From Candidatus Iainarchaeum sp. (lineage in GTDB: Archaea > B1Sed10-29), in the NCBI GenBank assembly GCA_003553825.1, contig PWFL01000032.1, positions 1 through 21,729 on the forward strand: DNA of 21,729 bases, given 5' to 3'. Within the stretch, counting starts at the first letter, position 1, and each line of letters begins with the position of its first letter. Below are positions 7,092 through 13,429 of the stretch, in pieces. Below the pieces are notes generated by a model. That model searched no databases, was not told where the DNA came from, and was given only the letters and a program-made list of their open reading frames with translations. The translations under genes were made by a program, and so were the position numbers.

Positions 7092-8255
7092 CTACTTTTC
7101 TATTCCTTTCTCCGTCATTAATTCAGATTCTTTCAATCCATTACCTGTTACAATAAGAGCTATCGAATCATCTTTATCCAAATTTAGATCATCTTCTTCA
7201 GGATCAAAAATCTTTTTCAACGCAGCCAAAGGAAGAGCGGATGCGGGCTCGGCAAAAATACCTTCTCTACCCATCTCAAAAATTGATTTAATCATATGTT
7301 CATCATCGACCTGTACAGCAAATCCATTAGTTTCTTCCATTGCTTCTACTGCTGTACCCCCATTTATAGGAACCTTCACGTGGATTGAATCCGCAATGGT
7401 TTCACCTCTAGTCGTAGGTGGTTTTGGTCTTCTGTGCCCTTCATTGAACGCGTCAACTATGGGGGAACAGGCTTTTGCCTGAACACCTATCAATCTAGGA
7501 ATTTTATCTATCAGTCCAAGTTTCTCCTGTTCTTGTAGTGACCAGTAAATTGAGCTGAGAAGTCCTCCAGTGCCCATTGGCGTGATTATAGTATCCGGAA
7601 TTTTTTTATCCTTATAATATTCCTTTATTTGCTTTACCAATTCGTACCCTATTGTTTTCTCTCCTTCCAAGTAATAGGGATTTAAACCCGTTTCGGCAAG
7701 GTAGGATCCCATTCTAGCTTCCTTTTTTGCTTTATACAAACATTCTTGAAAATCTCCCTCAACTCTAATCAATTCTCCTCCATAAGCCCGAACTTGGGAT
7801 GTCTTTCCCTCAGGAGTGGCTTCAGGCACGAATATCCTAGACGTTACTCTTGCTTTTGAAGAATAAGCAGCTACACTGGCAGCCATATTACCTGTTGATG
7901 CTAATGTGACGGATCTGTAACCATATTCCAGCGCTCTAGTAATTGCTACAGCACTTCCTCTATCTTTAAAGGATCCGGTCGGATTGGTTCCTTCGTACTT
8001 CAAGAACAGATCGTTTAAATCGTACCGGTTAGCCAGTCCACTGGCTTCACACAGAGGGGTATCTCCTTCTTGTAAAGTAACAAAATCAGATTCAATGGGT
8101 AGAGCTTCTTTGTATTTTTCTATACCTTGTCCTTCATATTTAGGCTCTTCGATCTCTCTTTTAACTCTTAGGGGAGATCCGCAAGAGTCGCACTTGTATT
8201 TTATCTGTTCTTCGGAAAAAGTTTCTCCACAGTCTTGTCCAGTGCATTCGAACAT
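7092..8255 (-). CDS. thrC: threonine synthase
   Basis: PLP-dependent enzyme converting O-phosphohomoserine to threonine and phosphate. The preferred 387-residue product starts with a zinc ribbon (C4, C9, C22, C25: MFECTGQDCG, YKCDSCGSPL), then the threonine synthase core with GDTPLCEA, the PLP lysine K97 in TNPTGSFKDRG, the ASTGNMAASVAAYS segment and the phosphate loop PMGTGGLLSS. The frame stays open upstream to 8366, but the ATG at 8255 has a perfect AAGGAGG site and begins the zinc ribbon. Some archaeal homologues act on related substrates such as cysteate, so substrate identity is slightly uncertain. The start region carries a striking inverted repeat, described separately. Confidence 0.9.
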   Translation of the reverse strand: MFECTGQDCGETFSEEQIKYKCDSCGSPLRVKREIEEPKYEGQGIEKYKEALPIESDFVTLQEGDTPLCEASGLANRYDLNDLFLKYEGTNPTGSFKDRGSAVAITRALEYGYRSVTLASTGNMAASVAAYSSKARVTSRIFVPEATPEGKTSQVRAYGGELIRVEGDFQECLYKAKKEARMGSYLAETGLNPYYLEGEKTIGYELVKQIKEYYKDKKIPDTIITPMGTGGLLSSIYWSLQEQEKLGLIDKIPRLIGVQAKACSPIVDAFNEGHRRPKPPTTRGETIADSIHVKVPINGGTAVEAMEETNGFAVQVDDEHMIKSIFEMGREGIFAEPASALPLAALKKIFDPEEDDLNLDKDDSIALIVTGNGLKESELMTEKGIEK

Positions 8256-8266
8256 CTGTATAATCC

Positions 8267-8296
8267 TCCTTAGTAAAAACTTATGTCTACTAAGGA
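8267..8296 (-). promoter_or_regulatory. perfect 9-bp inverted repeat, candidate thrC operator or RNA hairpin
   Basis: The arms TCCTTAGTA (8267-8275) and TACTAAGGA (8288-8296) are exact reverse complements separated by 12 bp. The promoter-proximal arm lies just after the TATA-like element and the other arm overlaps the AAGGAGG ribosome site of thrC. It could be a repressor operator covering the transcription start or, if transcribed whole, a hairpin masking the ribosome site. Confidence 0.5.
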
Positions 8297-8300
8297 ATCT

Positions 8301-8314
8301 CTTATTTAAATAAG
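8301..8314. promoter_or_regulatory. palindromic TATA element, thrC promoter
   Basis: CTTATTTAAATAAG is a perfect palindrome. On the minus strand it lies about 50 nt before the thrC ATG, predicting initiation near 8280. Because it is symmetric it could also serve the divergent small gene at 8406, though a closer AATAAAAA (about 8347-8354) is an alternative for that gene. Confidence 0.45.
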
Positions 8315-8405
8315 GCAGGTAAATATCAAATCGAGATTTAGGAAAAGAATAAAAACCCTGCCTCATTTCATATCAATGGTAATAAAACGAAAAACGGTGA
8401 CACGA

Positions 8406-8570
8406 ATGCATATAGATAAATTAATTGAGAAACTAGAAGACCAACTTGAGAACACTTCATCTCACCAAAAAAAAGTGGAATTGATTAGTAATCTGGAAGA
8501 TCTTAAACAAAAAAGAGAAAAAATGGAGCCATGGGAAGCAAAGGATATAAATGCGGATAAATTTTTATAG
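8406..8570 (+). CDS. 54-residue charged helical protein, function unknown
   Basis: A small acidic/basic protein predicted to be almost entirely alpha-helical or coiled-coil (HIDKLIEKLEDQLENT, VELISNLEDLKQKRE), ending in EAKDINADKFL. The open frame extends upstream to an ATG at 8376, but the ATG at 8406 is preceded by a good ACGGTGA ribosome site, so the shorter form is preferred. It is divergent from thrC. I recognise no family; a role as a small regulator or adaptor is only a guess. Confidence 0.6.
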   Translation: MHIDKLIEKLEDQLENTSSHQKKVELISNLEDLKQKREKMEPWEAKDINADKFL

Positions 8571-8622
8571 AATAGATAAAGAATCCAGATATAAGTTTAA
8601 ACAATAAGCGTGGCTTTATATT

Positions 8623-8853
8623 CTAATCTTCCACTGTTTCAAGGCTGAAGTATACTCTACATCCACCTAAAGTAGAGTGTATTCTGTCCGCCATTTTCAC
8701 AGCATCTTTTATAGCTCCATTGCTATTGTTCCAATTGTAAACATAATCATTTTTCCCCTCTAGAGGCTCAAAACCCATTGACATTAATCTATCCGTTATT
8801 GAAGTTGTTTTCTCTCCTTCACTGTTGAATATGACTTTTAAGTAAGTTTTCAT
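8623..8853 (-). CDS. small conserved-type protein, tandem paralogue B
   Basis: A 76-residue protein starting MKTYLKVIFNSEG, clearly homologous to the gene just upstream (shared MKTYL-x-F-SEG, a GF-P-G-DYVY-WNN core and a YFSLETV end). Predicted fold is mixed alpha/beta with a beta-rich start and end and a helix around KDAVKMADRIHSTL. The frame opens further upstream, but the ATG at 8853 has a GGTGA site lying over the stop of the preceding gene. The two genes are separated by only 4 bp and must be translated from one mRNA. Function unknown; no catalytic residues stand out. Confidence 0.8.
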   Translation of the reverse strand: MKTYLKVIFNSEGEKTTSITDRLMSMGFEPLEGKNDYVYNWNNSNGAIKDAVKMADRIHSTLGGCRVYFSLETVED

Positions 8854-8857
8854 GGTT

Positions 8858-9082
8858 TCACCTGATGGTTTCAAGTTCAAAAAGTACTTTTCCTCCATCT
8901 AGTTTTTCTTGAATCTTGTTTCCTATGTTCATTACTTCTTCCATAGTTGCTTCGTTGTTCCATTCATATACAAAGTCGTAACTACCTTTTGTGGGCTTGA
9001 ATCCGAATCCTTTTAGTTTTTTATTTACTTTTGAAGGTCTTGCTCCTTCTGAATGGAACCAGATGCTGAGGTATGTTTTCAT
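8858..9082 (-). CDS. small conserved-type protein, tandem paralogue A
   Basis: A 74-residue protein starting MKTYLSIWFHSEG, with GFGFKPTKGSYDFVYEWNN in the middle and KVLFELETIR at the end; it is the first of two tandem paralogues. The frame extends three codons further to a TTG at 9091, but the ATG at 9082 lies about 30 nt from the centre of the TATA box and fits a leaderless transcript. The helix EEVMNIGNKIQEKL aligns with the equivalent helix of the neighbour. The product may form a homo- or heterodimer with it (inference). Function unknown. Confidence 0.8.
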   Translation of the reverse strand: MKTYLSIWFHSEGARPSKVNKKLKGFGFKPTKGSYDFVYEWNNEATMEEVMNIGNKIQEKLDGGKVLFELETIR

Positions 9083-9106
9083 AGTATCCAAATTTATTGT
9101 AGTGAA

Positions 9107-9120
9107 TATATTATTTAAAT
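9107..9120 (-). promoter_or_regulatory. TATA box for the tandem paralogue pair
   Basis: The minus strand reads ATTTAAATAATATA, centred about 31 nt upstream of the ATG at 9082. This implies a leaderless or near-leaderless mRNA for the first gene, while the second uses a GGTGA site. Confidence 0.5.
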
Positions 9121-9155
9121 GTTTGCAGAAATCTTTTTCAAAAAGAGTTTGAAAA

Positions 9156-10067
9156 TTAGCTTATTTGTATATTCATCTTTTCCTTTAGTTCCTGGTAGCG
9201 GTTTCTTATGGTCACTTCGGTTATTCCTGCTGCCTCTGCGATCTGTTTCTGTGTTTTTCTCTCACCGTTTTTAGCTGCTGCTATGTAGAGCGTTGCAGCT
9301 GCCACGCCTGTTGGTCCTTTTCCTGAGAGCAGTCCTTTATCTATTACTCTTTCAAGTATCTTCTTTGCTTCTTCTTGTACTTCTCCGCTTAGATCTACTT
9401 TACTCGCGAACCTCGGAATGTAACAGACCGGATCGGTTAGAGGTACTTCTATATCCATCTCGTCTTTCAAGAATCTATAGGTCTTTCCTATATCTTTCTC
9501 TTCAACTCCACTTACTTCTGATAGTTCTTTTAAAGTTCTTGGTATCTTTCTTTTCCTGCAAACTATGTATAACGTGGATATAAACACTTCTTCTATCAGT
9601 CTTCCTCTTGTAAGGCCTTTTTTAACCGCCTTTCTGTATAGTTTAGCGGTTTCCTGTGCCACTGAGTTAGGTAATTTAAGCGTGGATGTTATTCTTCTGA
9701 GTTCTCTGAATGCTGTTTTTAGGTTTCTTTCAAGAGAGGTTGATATTGAGGCTCTCTGATGCCATCCTCTTAGTCGATTCATCTGGTTAATGGTTTCTTG
9801 AGATATTCTGTTTCCTTTTCCATCCACATCGAATTGATCTATCTGAGTGGTCAACCCTTTATCTGGCTTGGTGAATACAAGTGGTCCTCCAGCTCTTGCT
9901 TTTTTCTCAAATTCTTCTGAGTCAAATGCTCTCCATTCTGGACCTGGGTCAATTCTTGATTCTTCTACTAGACACCCGCATTCTTCACACATAACTTCGG
10001 CTCTTTTTGGATTCCGGGTGAAGTCACCGGCACCGCAATTCGGGCATTCTATCTCTTTTTCGGGCAT
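9156..10067 (-). CDS. tfb: transcription initiation factor B (TFB/TFIIB)
   Basis: TFB bridges TBP-TATA-BRE and RNA polymerase at archaeal promoters. The 303-residue protein has the N-terminal zinc ribbon (C8, C11, C27, C30), the B-reader/linker with GPEWRAFDSEE and GPLVFTKPDKGLTTQI, then two cyclin-fold repeats (about residues 105-195 and 200-300), the second ending in a helix-turn-helix (QKQIAEAAGITEVTIRNRYQEL) that contacts BRE. An upstream in-frame GTG at 10085 is less likely, because a GGTGA ribosome site lies between it and the ATG at 10067. Complete and of normal length. It is divergent from a small membrane protein gene and has an unusually good BRE/TATA promoter. Confidence 0.97.
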   Translation of the reverse strand: MPEKEIECPNCGAGDFTRNPKRAEVMCEECGCLVEESRIDPGPEWRAFDSEEFEKKARAGGPLVFTKPDKGLTTQIDQFDVDGKGNRISQETINQMNRLRGWHQRASISTSLERNLKTAFRELRRITSTLKLPNSVAQETAKLYRKAVKKGLTRGRLIEEVFISTLYIVCRKRKIPRTLKELSEVSGVEEKDIGKTYRFLKDEMDIEVPLTDPVCYIPRFASKVDLSGEVQEEAKKILERVIDKGLLSGKGPTGVAAATLYIAAAKNGERKTQKQIAEAAGITEVTIRNRYQELKEKMNIQIS

Positions 10068-10120
10068 TAGTTCACCTTGTTTCACATAAAACTAGTTGTT
10101 TATTGCTTAATAGATACTAC

Positions 10121-10150
10121 TATTTAAAGGTTTCGAAAGATTTATAAAGG
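10121..10150 (-). promoter_or_regulatory. BRE/TATA promoter of tfb, possibly duplicated
   Basis: On the minus strand CCTTTATAAA (10141-10150) is followed by TCTTTCGAAA and then CCTTTAAATA (10121-10130). The proximal TATA has a CGAAA BRE immediately before it and predicts initiation near 10100 with a leader of about 30 nt. Two TATA-like boxes 20 bp apart flank the palindrome TTTCGAAA. Confidence 0.6.
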
Positions 10151-10249
10151 CTATTTATTACCTTTTTATATTATTTGATTTCCTCCAACTTTTTTAAAAA
10201 TACTTTAAAAAGATTTAATCAGGGGTTCGATGATCAACGATAATAACGC

Positions 10250-10257
10250 TTATAAAG
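10250..10257 (+). promoter_or_regulatory. TATA box for the three-helix membrane protein
   Basis: TTATAAAG lies 33-40 nt before the ATG at 10290, giving a leader of about 10 nt that contains the ribosome site GAGGTGATT. Confidence 0.55.
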
Positions 10258-10289
10258 GGTAATCTTTTCTTAATTATCGAGGTGATTAA

Positions 10290-10595
10290 ATGGCAATAAT
10301 CCAAGGACTTGGAGCAGGCCTCATGACTGGAGTTACCCTGCTATTAGCACTAGTGTTCGTTGAATATGCGGATATAAGAAAGAAATCCGAAAAAGCATTT
10401 ACATGGATAGGAGCAGGAGCAGTATCCTTCATCCTAGGAGGAGTGTTCGCAGCTCTAGAGAACACAGTGTGGACAGAAGCAGGAATGACAGAAGTTGGAA
10501 ACTACGGTCTGTACCTATTCCAAGCAATTGGTCTGATATTAGTAGTAATAGGATCTCTATGGGTACTAGTAGACCTTATAACTCAAAACATGTGA
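10290..10595 (+). CDS. small three-helix membrane protein, function unknown
   Basis: A 101-residue hydrophobic protein with three predicted transmembrane helices (about residues 5-25, 38-58 and 73-96), separated by a short charged loop (YADIRKKSEK) and an acidic outer loop (ENTVWTEAGMTE). A strong GAGGTGATT site and a clear TATA box support expression as a single gene. It is divergent from tfb and followed by a T-rich terminator. No family recognised and no charged residues within the helices that would suggest a transporter. Confidence 0.8.
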   Translation: MAIIQGLGAGLMTGVTLLLALVFVEYADIRKKSEKAFTWIGAGAVSFILGGVFAALENTVWTEAGMTEVGNYGLYLFQAIGLILVVIGSLWVLVDLITQNM

Positions 10596-10635
10596 ATATA
10601 GAGGACTCAGGACCAATTCAAATCTCAAACAAACC

Positions 10636-10675
10636 CCTTTTTTATCTTTTCGCTGTTTTCCCTTTCTCCTTTTCT
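10636..10675 (+). terminator. pyrimidine/T-rich terminator region
   Basis: After the membrane-protein gene the plus strand becomes a run of T clusters (CCCCTTTTTTATCTTTT, then GTTTTCCC and CCTTTTCTT) with no hairpin. This is typical of archaeal T-tract termination. Confidence 0.45.
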
Positions 10676-10693
10676 TCACAAAACTCTAGAACA

Positions 10694-10705
10694 TTTTATA
10701 TATAA
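10694..10705 (+). promoter_or_regulatory. TATA box upstream of the TGS/GTPase-like gene
   Basis: TTTTATATATAA predicts transcription starting near 10725, just before a 23-codon open frame and about 110 nt before the TGS protein ATG. Confidence 0.5.
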
Positions 10706-10728
10706 TCTCTGAGAATACTTGGAATTCG

Positions 10729-10800
10729 ATGGATGTAGTGCCTAAAAACCAATTCAATAAGAAAAACCAGGAACAACAAAATAACAACAATAAAATATGA
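10729..10800 (+). CDS. possible 23-residue leader ORF
   Basis: An ATG lies about 30 nt from the centre of a strong TATA box, so it could be read as a leaderless start. The 23-codon frame is rich in Asn/Gln/Lys (MDVVPKN..., then an NNNN run) and ends in TGA 36 bp before the TGS protein gene. It could be a translated leader or simply untranslated leader sequence; the biased composition argues for caution. Confidence 0.25.
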   Translation: MDVVPKNQFNKKNQEQQNNNNKI

Positions 10801-10836
10801 AGTCCAAAATTTAGAAAAATTAACAAGAGGATCAAC

Positions 10837-11685
10837 ATGCCAGTTAATTTTCCGCCCGAGTACCAGAAAGCCAAGGAAAAATACGAAAGTGCTAGAAACC
10901 TTCAAGAGAAAATCAAGTACACCCAAGAGATGATATCCAAGTGCCCGAAGCACAAAGGAGCGGAAAACGTATTGAAAAACCTTAGAAAAAGAGCTAAAAA
11001 ACTCAGAGAAAAAAAAGAAAAAAGAAAAGAAATAGCCAAAGGAGGACACAGCCTAGCAGTTGAGAAACAAGGCTATCAAGTATGCATAGCAGGATACCCA
11101 AATACGGGAAAATCCACTCTACTGAAGAAACTGACCAACGCTGATCCGAAGATCGCAAAGTATCCTTACACTACAAAAGAACCAGAAGTAGGGATGCTGA
11201 ACCACAAAGGAGCAAAAATACAGCTAGTTGACCTACCACCCATCACCGAGAAAGCAGTACAAAAGCAGGGAGAAGTGATGTCCATAATAAAAAACACGGA
11301 TGGATTGATACTAAAACTCGGTGAGAATTCCAAGAAAGAAAAAAGGACCATAAAAAAAGAACTCGAGAAGATAGACGCGAAGAACAAGCCGATAATGAAA
11401 CTACGGAAAAATGAGATCCCTGAAAAAGCAGAAGTATTCAATCACTTCAACCTGATCAAGATATACACGAAGAAACCGGGAGAAGAACCAGATAAAGAAA
11501 ATCCACTCGTGCTGAAAAAAGGAGCAACCGTTCAAGAAGCTGGAGAAGAGATACACAGAGACTTCTCGGAGAAACTGGACTATGTAAAGGTATGGGGATC
11601 CAGCACGGACAAATACAATGGACAGAGAGTAAAAAAAGACCACGTGCTGGAAGATGAAGATACAATAGAAATACATATAAAATAA
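10837..11685 (+). CDS. DRG/OBG-family GTPase-like protein with TGS domain, G4 motif not recognisable
   Basis: A 282-residue relative of the archaeal/eukaryotic DRG GTPases, which associate with ribosomes. In order: a highly charged helical N-terminus (1-75), a P-loop G1 GYPNTGKS (86-93), a G2-like YPYTTKEPEVGML (109-121), G3 DLPP (132-135) where DLPG is usual, and a C-terminal TGS domain (about 205-282, with NPLVLKKGATVQEAGEEIHRDF and an EDEDTIEIHIK end). The G4 specificity motif NKxD is not visible; the region reads NKPIMKLRKNE. DRG proteins are usually about 365 residues, so the G domain is shortened. GAGGATC precedes the ATG. Probably the same transcript as gar1. Confidence 0.85.
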   Translation: MPVNFPPEYQKAKEKYESARNLQEKIKYTQEMISKCPKHKGAENVLKNLRKRAKKLREKKEKRKEIAKGGHSLAVEKQGYQVCIAGYPNTGKSTLLKKLTNADPKIAKYPYTTKEPEVGMLNHKGAKIQLVDLPPITEKAVQKQGEVMSIIKNTDGLILKLGENSKKEKRTIKKELEKIDAKNKPIMKLRKNEIPEKAEVFNHFNLIKIYTKKPGEEPDKENPLVLKKGATVQEAGEEIHRDFSEKLDYVKVWGSSTDKYNGQRVKKDHVLEDEDTIEIHIK

Positions 11686-11704
11686 ACATCAAAAATAAAC
11701 ATCA
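11679..11704. repeat. perfect 13-bp tandem duplication
   Basis: AAAATAAACATCA occurs twice head to tail, with the TAA stop of the TGS protein inside the first copy. It looks like a small replication-slippage duplication in the spacer before gar1. Confidence 0.7.
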
Positions 11705-11732
11705 CCACGAACAAAACAAATACGGTGGAAAA

Positions 11733-11945
11733 ATGAAAAAACTAGGAAAAATTGTGTCAACCGAAAACGGAAAACTAGTTCTAAAAACCGACAAAGACAT
11801 GAGAAAAGGAAGACAAGTATACGACGAATCAAACAGATTCATAGGGAATATAATCAAGTTTAAGGAAAAAGGAGAGGAAAAATACGCAGTAATAAGCACC
11901 AAAAAAGATCCAGAGCCATTAATAGGGGAAAAAATATATGGATAA
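11733..11945 (+). CDS. gar1: H/ACA RNP protein Gar1
   Basis: Gar1 is a core protein of H/ACA ribonucleoproteins, binding Cbf5 to promote guided pseudouridylation of rRNA. The 70-residue protein has the small Gar1 beta-barrel pattern: MKKLGKIVSTENGKLVLKT at the start, a central GRQVYDESNRFIGNIIKF (about 26-43), then EKYAVISTKKDPEPLIGEKIYG, the last part being the conserved DP-x-LIG-K-x-Y end. Length suits archaeal Gar1, which lacks the eukaryotic GAR tails. A GGTGGA ribosome site precedes the ATG. Downstream of the TGS protein, 47 bp away. Confidence 0.85.
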   Translation: MKKLGKIVSTENGKLVLKTDKDMRKGRQVYDESNRFIGNIIKFKEKGEEKYAVISTKKDPEPLIGEKIYG

Positions 11946-11963
11946 TGTATTTTTCAATAACTC

Positions 11964-13292
11964 TTAACCTTTTTTATTTTTTCTTAGTTTATACCCATAG
12001 ATCAAAATAGCTGTTAGAAATATCACGGATCCCAAGCTAATTGTAAACGCATCCACAGGAGTCCCCTCAACTACTTTCACCTCATCATTATCATTTTCTT
12101 CATCGTTTTCCTCATCAGCGGTATCCACAACTATTTCTCGAGTATAAGTGCTTGAAAATCCCTCTTCATCCCCTACGGTTAATTCAACAGTGTAGTTACC
12201 CTTTTCCTCGTATACGTGAACAGGGTTTTGTTCAGGACTCGTTGTACCATCATCAAAAATCCAGCTCCATTCAACTATATCCGAATCACCTGGTACTGAT
12301 TGATCAATGAAGTTAATTTCCTCTTCTGTTTCCGGTTCTTCGGGCTCGTAAGTGAAGTTAGCTACTGGTAAGTAATCAATATCATTCTGCCATACAAAGA
12401 AAGGATAACCATCATTGATATCCTCGTCTATTCCCCATATATCCTCATCACCAGTATCATCGTAAGGATCTCCAATAAAGTCCCAGGGATCGTCCAAACC
12501 TTCAGTATCCAGATCGGTGAAAGTGGAAACATCATTCATCTCAAGAGTGCTTTTACCAGTTCCTCCATCACTCTGATCTATCCCTGACGTATCAACATCC
12601 CAAAATGAATTAGAAATAGATGTTCCTCCTTCCTTATCTCCTATTAATCCTCCTACATGATCATTACCATTTACCTCTCCCGTAGAATAAGTCTTAGTTA
12701 CTCTACTACCCATAGCACGGTATCCTACGAGTCCTCCCACATACTTATCTCCATGCACAGTGACTCTCGTGTAGCAGTTCTCTAGATCCGCTCCTGGATC
12801 ACCTCTACCAACTAATCCACCGACCTCTTCCTCTCCCGTTATTTCACCAGTAGCATAAGAAAACCTTACTTTGTCACCGTGAAGATTTCTCCCAAGAAGC
12901 GTTCCCACGGAATTATTTCCAATAATCTCTGCGTCAACGATTCCTATTCTCTGAATCTCAGCTCCTGGATCCAAAGAAGCGAATAATCCTACAGCATTTT
13001 CATCCGATCTATTGATGTATAAATCCCTTATTTCATGGCCTTCTCCGTAGAATATCCCGCTAAAACCGTCATCAGTGCTCCCTATTGGGCTCCATCCTTG
13101 ATCAGTATCTACATAAGTATCATAGCCAGGTGTATTACTATCCAAATTATTAATTAATTCATAAGAACTACTAAGATCCTCTCTAACATCATTCAAGTCA
13201 TTCCAGTCCTCTACCTCGGTTACTGATAAACCCGTTCCGATTACCAGTACTAATAGAACCAGGATCAAGGACAATTTTTTGGTTTGATACAT
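11964..13292 (-). CDS. secreted, membrane-anchored surface protein with GLUG repeats and PKD domain
   Basis: A 442-residue acidic exported protein. N-terminal signal peptide (KK then LSLILVLLVLVIGTGLS, about 5-24); a GLUG-type beta-repeat region (about 25-235) with VG-x-L-[VI]-G cores near 129-134, 157-162, 185-190 and 213-218; a linker with WDVDTSG-type segments; a PKD domain (about 308-390, with WSWIFDDGTTSPEQNPVHVY and GNYTVELTV); an Asp/Glu/Asn stalk (391-405); a transmembrane helix (about 415-434); and a basic KLRKNKKG cytoplasmic tail. Such proteins are typically involved in adhesion or cell-envelope structure. The binding partner is unknown. Convergent with gar1, divergent from a second PKD protein. 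Confidence 0.9.
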   Translation of the reverse strand: MYQTKKLSLILVLLVLVIGTGLSVTEVEDWNDLNDVREDLSSSYELINNLDSNTPGYDTYVDTDQGWSPIGSTDDGFSGIFYGEGHEIRDLYINRSDENAVGLFASLDPGAEIQRIGIVDAEIIGNNSVGTLLGRNLHGDKVRFSYATGEITGEEEVGGLVGRGDPGADLENCYTRVTVHGDKYVGGLVGYRAMGSRVTKTYSTGEVNGNDHVGGLIGDKEGGTSISNSFWDVDTSGIDQSDGGTGKSTLEMNDVSTFTDLDTEGLDDPWDFIGDPYDDTGDEDIWGIDEDINDGYPFFVWQNDIDYLPVANFTYEPEEPETEEEINFIDQSVPGDSDIVEWSWIFDDGTTSPEQNPVHVYEEKGNYTVELTVGDEEGFSSTYTREIVVDTADEENDEENDNDEVKVVEGTPVDAFTISLGSVIFLTAILIYGYKLRKNKKG

Positions 13293-13347
13293 CTTTTATC
13301 TCATCCTTTCCAAGCTTAACTATCTTATTTACTTCTAACACAGATGA

Positions 13348-13357
13348 TTTATAAAAA
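13348..13357 (-). promoter_or_regulatory. TATA box for the GLUG/PKD surface protein
   Basis: The minus strand reads TTTTTATAAA about 56-65 nt before the ATG at 13292. The leader would contain a weak AAAGGATGAG ribosome site. Confidence 0.5.
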
Positions 13358-13399
13358 CTTTTAGTCGGAGAAAATTAAAATAACTAATAGTCCAAAGAA

Positions 13400-13410
13400 T
13401 TTATATTTAA
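13400..13410 (+). promoter_or_regulatory. TATA box, leaderless start of the second surface protein
   Basis: TTTATATTTAA is centred 25 nt upstream of the ATG at 13430, so the first base of the message is probably the start codon. No Shine-Dalgarno sequence is visible. Confidence 0.5.
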
Positions 13411-13429
13411 CAGAACTAATAAATAAACT

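Noticed and set aside
8255..8366. 37-residue N-terminal extension of threonine synthase
   Set aside because: The AAGGAGG site and zinc-ribbon start at 8255, and the promoter element lies inside the extension.
10217..10240. GGGGTTCGATGATC resembling a tRNA T-arm
   Set aside because: No acceptor, D-arm or anticodon stem can be drawn around it.
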